DNA from: an uncultured bacterium | Lineage (GTDB): Bacteria; Omnitrophota; Gorgyraeia; Gorgyraeales; Gorgyraeaceae | Length of the DNA stretch: 6,949 nt | Assembly: GCA_913009675.1 (NCBI GenBank) | Contig: CAJVXD010000066.1 | Location: 1-6,949, forward strand | Reading direction: 5' to 3' | Part shown: positions 5,693 to 6,949 of the stretch, one piece after another | How the letters are laid out: every line of letters begins with the position of its first letter | Numbering within the stretch: position 1 is the first letter of the stretch | The notes under the pieces: generated by a model | What the model saw: only the letters and a program-made list of their open reading frames with translations | Told to the model about the DNA's origin: nothing | The model's database searches: none | Translations under genes and position numbers: made by a program

Positions 5693-6949
5693 ATGAAAAT
5701 CTCTGCGCATGTAATCTGTATAGGAAATGAGATCCTCCTGGGACATATCAACAACACTAATGCGCAATATATATCAAAGAACCTATCCTCCATCGGCATT
5801 AAAGTAGAGAGACACCTATCTATCCCTGACGCCCCTGAGGTCATTATATCTTCAATAAAAAAATCATTGCGCGAGACAGATATCGTGCTTATCTCAGGAG
5901 GGTTGGGTCCTACTGTTGATGACATGACCCTTGAATCTATATCAAAGGCGCTCGAGAGAAGACCCTTCTTTAACACCAGGGTAGCAAGCCACATAAAGAA
6001 ACATTTCAAAAAACGAAGATTAAAGATGCCGAAGAATAATCTGCGTCAGGCACTTGTGCCTGAAGGCGCAAAATATATATTAAACTCCATAGGGACAGCT
6101 CCGGGACTAATAATCCCCCTTAAAAACGAGGCCCCGGCTACAATCGGCCGAGGAGCCGTTTTGAAGACAGTAATCGCATTACCCGGGGTACCGTTTGAAT
6201 TATATTCAATGTTCGAAAAAACCGTAATACCCTACATTCGGAAAACGTTCCATCCTGAGGAGGTAATCAAATCCCGCATAATAAAAATAACAGGCCTTGC
6301 AGAATCCAAAGTGAATGAAAAAATCGAGGATATCTTAAAGATAGCGGGGAATGTCCAGATGGGTATATATCCTCACCCCGAAGAGATCTCTGTAAAAATA
6401 ACGGTTACTGAAAAAAATAATAAAAAGGCCCTATCTGTGATAAATGGGATAGAGGGAAAGATAAGGTCCCGCTTAAAAAACCATATATTTGGATATGACG
6501 ATGAAACCCTGGAGGAGATTGTCGGCAGGGGCCTCATGAAAACAAAAAAAACATTATCCATCGCCGAATCCTGCACAGGCGGGCTTCTTGCAAACAGGAT
6601 TACTGATGTAGCTGGAAGCTCATATTATTTTCCCATAGGAATGGTTACGTATAGCAATGAATCTAAAAATAAAATCCTGCATATCCCTTTAGATGTCATG
6701 AGAAAATATGGTGTGGTTTCAGGACCCGTCGCCGGCCTGATGGCAAAAAATGTGAGATTATTGTCAGGGACGGATATTGGCATCGGTATCAGCGGTATTG
6801 CCGGTCCGGGAGGCGGCACAAAGAAAAAACCTGTAGGGCTTGTATACATTGGGCTGTCTACAAAAAAGAGAACCACGTCTAAAGAATTCCGGTTTCTTGG
6901 TCAGCGGAACATAATAAAGTACAAGGCTACTCAGGCAGCATTGGATATG
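5693..6949 (+). CDS. cinA: CinA family protein: MoCF-like nucleotide pyrophosphatase domain plus NMN deamidase (PncC) domain, 3' end cut by window
   Basis: The frame gives 419 codons and is still open at the window edge; the last residues visible (ATQAALDM) are typical of the final helix, so few codons are missing. Residues ~1-170 form the molybdopterin-binding (MoCF) fold, with IGNEILLG (10-17), SGGLGPTVDDMT (68-79) and LPGVPFEL (163-170; PGVPxEM is more usual). A KH-like linker region follows at ~190-265. The C-terminal CinA/PncC domain (~272-419) has AESCTGGLLANRI (291-303), MVTYSNESK (317-325), YGVVSGPVA (339-347) and GIAGPGGGT (368-376). Such two-domain proteins cleave ADP-ribose-type nucleotides and deamidate nicotinamide mononucleotide in pyridine nucleotide salvage; in some naturally competent bacteria CinA also acts with RecA. 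The ATG at 5693-5695 fits the family N-terminus (MKISAHVICIGNE). There is no ribosome site, and a promoter lies immediately upstream. The gene is divergent from recA, a frequent neighbour. I infer NMN deamidase activity from the conserved motifs; a competence role is not shown. Confidence 0.95.
   Translation, partial: MKISAHVICIGNEILLGHINNTNAQYISKNLSSIGIKVERHLSIPDAPEVIISSIKKSLRETDIVLISGGLGPTVDDMTLESISKALERRPFFNTRVASHIKKHFKKRRLKMPKNNLRQALVPEGAKYILNSIGTAPGLIIPLKNEAPATIGRGAVLKTVIALPGVPFELYSMFEKTVIPYIRKTFHPEEVIKSRIIKITGLAESKVNEKIEDILKIAGNVQMGIYPHPEEISVKITVTEKNNKKALSVINGIEGKIRSRLKNHIFGYDDETLEEIVGRGLMKTKKTLSIAESCTGGLLANRITDVAGSSYYFPIGMVTYSNESKNKILHIPLDVMRKYGVVSGPVAGLMAKNVRLLSGTDIGIGISGIAGPGGGTKKKPVGLVYIGLSTKKRTTSKEFRFLGQRNIIKYKATQAALDM

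Noticed and set aside
5647..6009. A 120-codon minus-strand frame opposite the start of cinA
   Set aside because: It covers the cinA promoter and MoCF domain in antisense, with no ribosome site or recognisable domain.

Overview
The window has two parts of different origin. From about position 480 to the end lies a conserved bacterial housekeeping locus. A divergent intergenic region (5352-5692) separates cinA, reading right and cut by the window edge, from a leftward gene set recA - htrA (Do-type periplasmic protease) - alaS. Gaps in the leftward set are 16 and 31 bp, so it is probably one transcription unit read from a promoter just upstream of recA. The first ~480 bases look different. They are more GC-rich (36 of the first 60 bases are G or C, against 28 of 60 at 601-660) and favour G/C at third codon positions. 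They hold the last 47 codons of an enolase-superfamily enzyme on the plus strand and, convergent to it, a hydrophobic reading frame that runs into the 3' end of alaS in frame.

The organism of the main part is a diderm bacterium, because the HtrA protein has a Sec signal peptide and two PDZ domains as in periplasmic Deg proteases. Moderate GC, frequent ATA codons and the cinA/recA/alaS clustering would fit an uncultured lineage such as Omnitrophota. That placement is a guess from general impression and not a result.

Region by region: 1-144 is the C-terminus of a mandelate racemase/muconate lactonizing enzyme-like protein. 145-228 is a short convergent spacer. 229 to about 480 encodes three hydrophobic segments replacing the normal AlaRS C-terminus. 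From about 480 to 2826 is alaS, with intact aminoacylation and editing domains. 2858-4300 is htrA and 4317-5351 is recA. 5352-5692 is a non-coding region holding the recA promoter, a ~100 bp inverted-repeat element and a cinA promoter placed so that its transcript would begin at or next to the start codon. 5693-6949 is cinA, nearly complete.

Functionally the locus joins DNA recombination and repair (RecA), envelope protein quality control (HtrA), tRNA charging (AlaRS) and nucleotide/NAD salvage (CinA). recA next to cinA or alaS is familiar in many bacteria. The protease between recA and alaS, where recX often sits, is less usual. I found no clearly new system. The points most worth a second look are the chimeric end of alaS, the inverted-repeat element between recA and cinA, and the apparent leaderless start of cinA.
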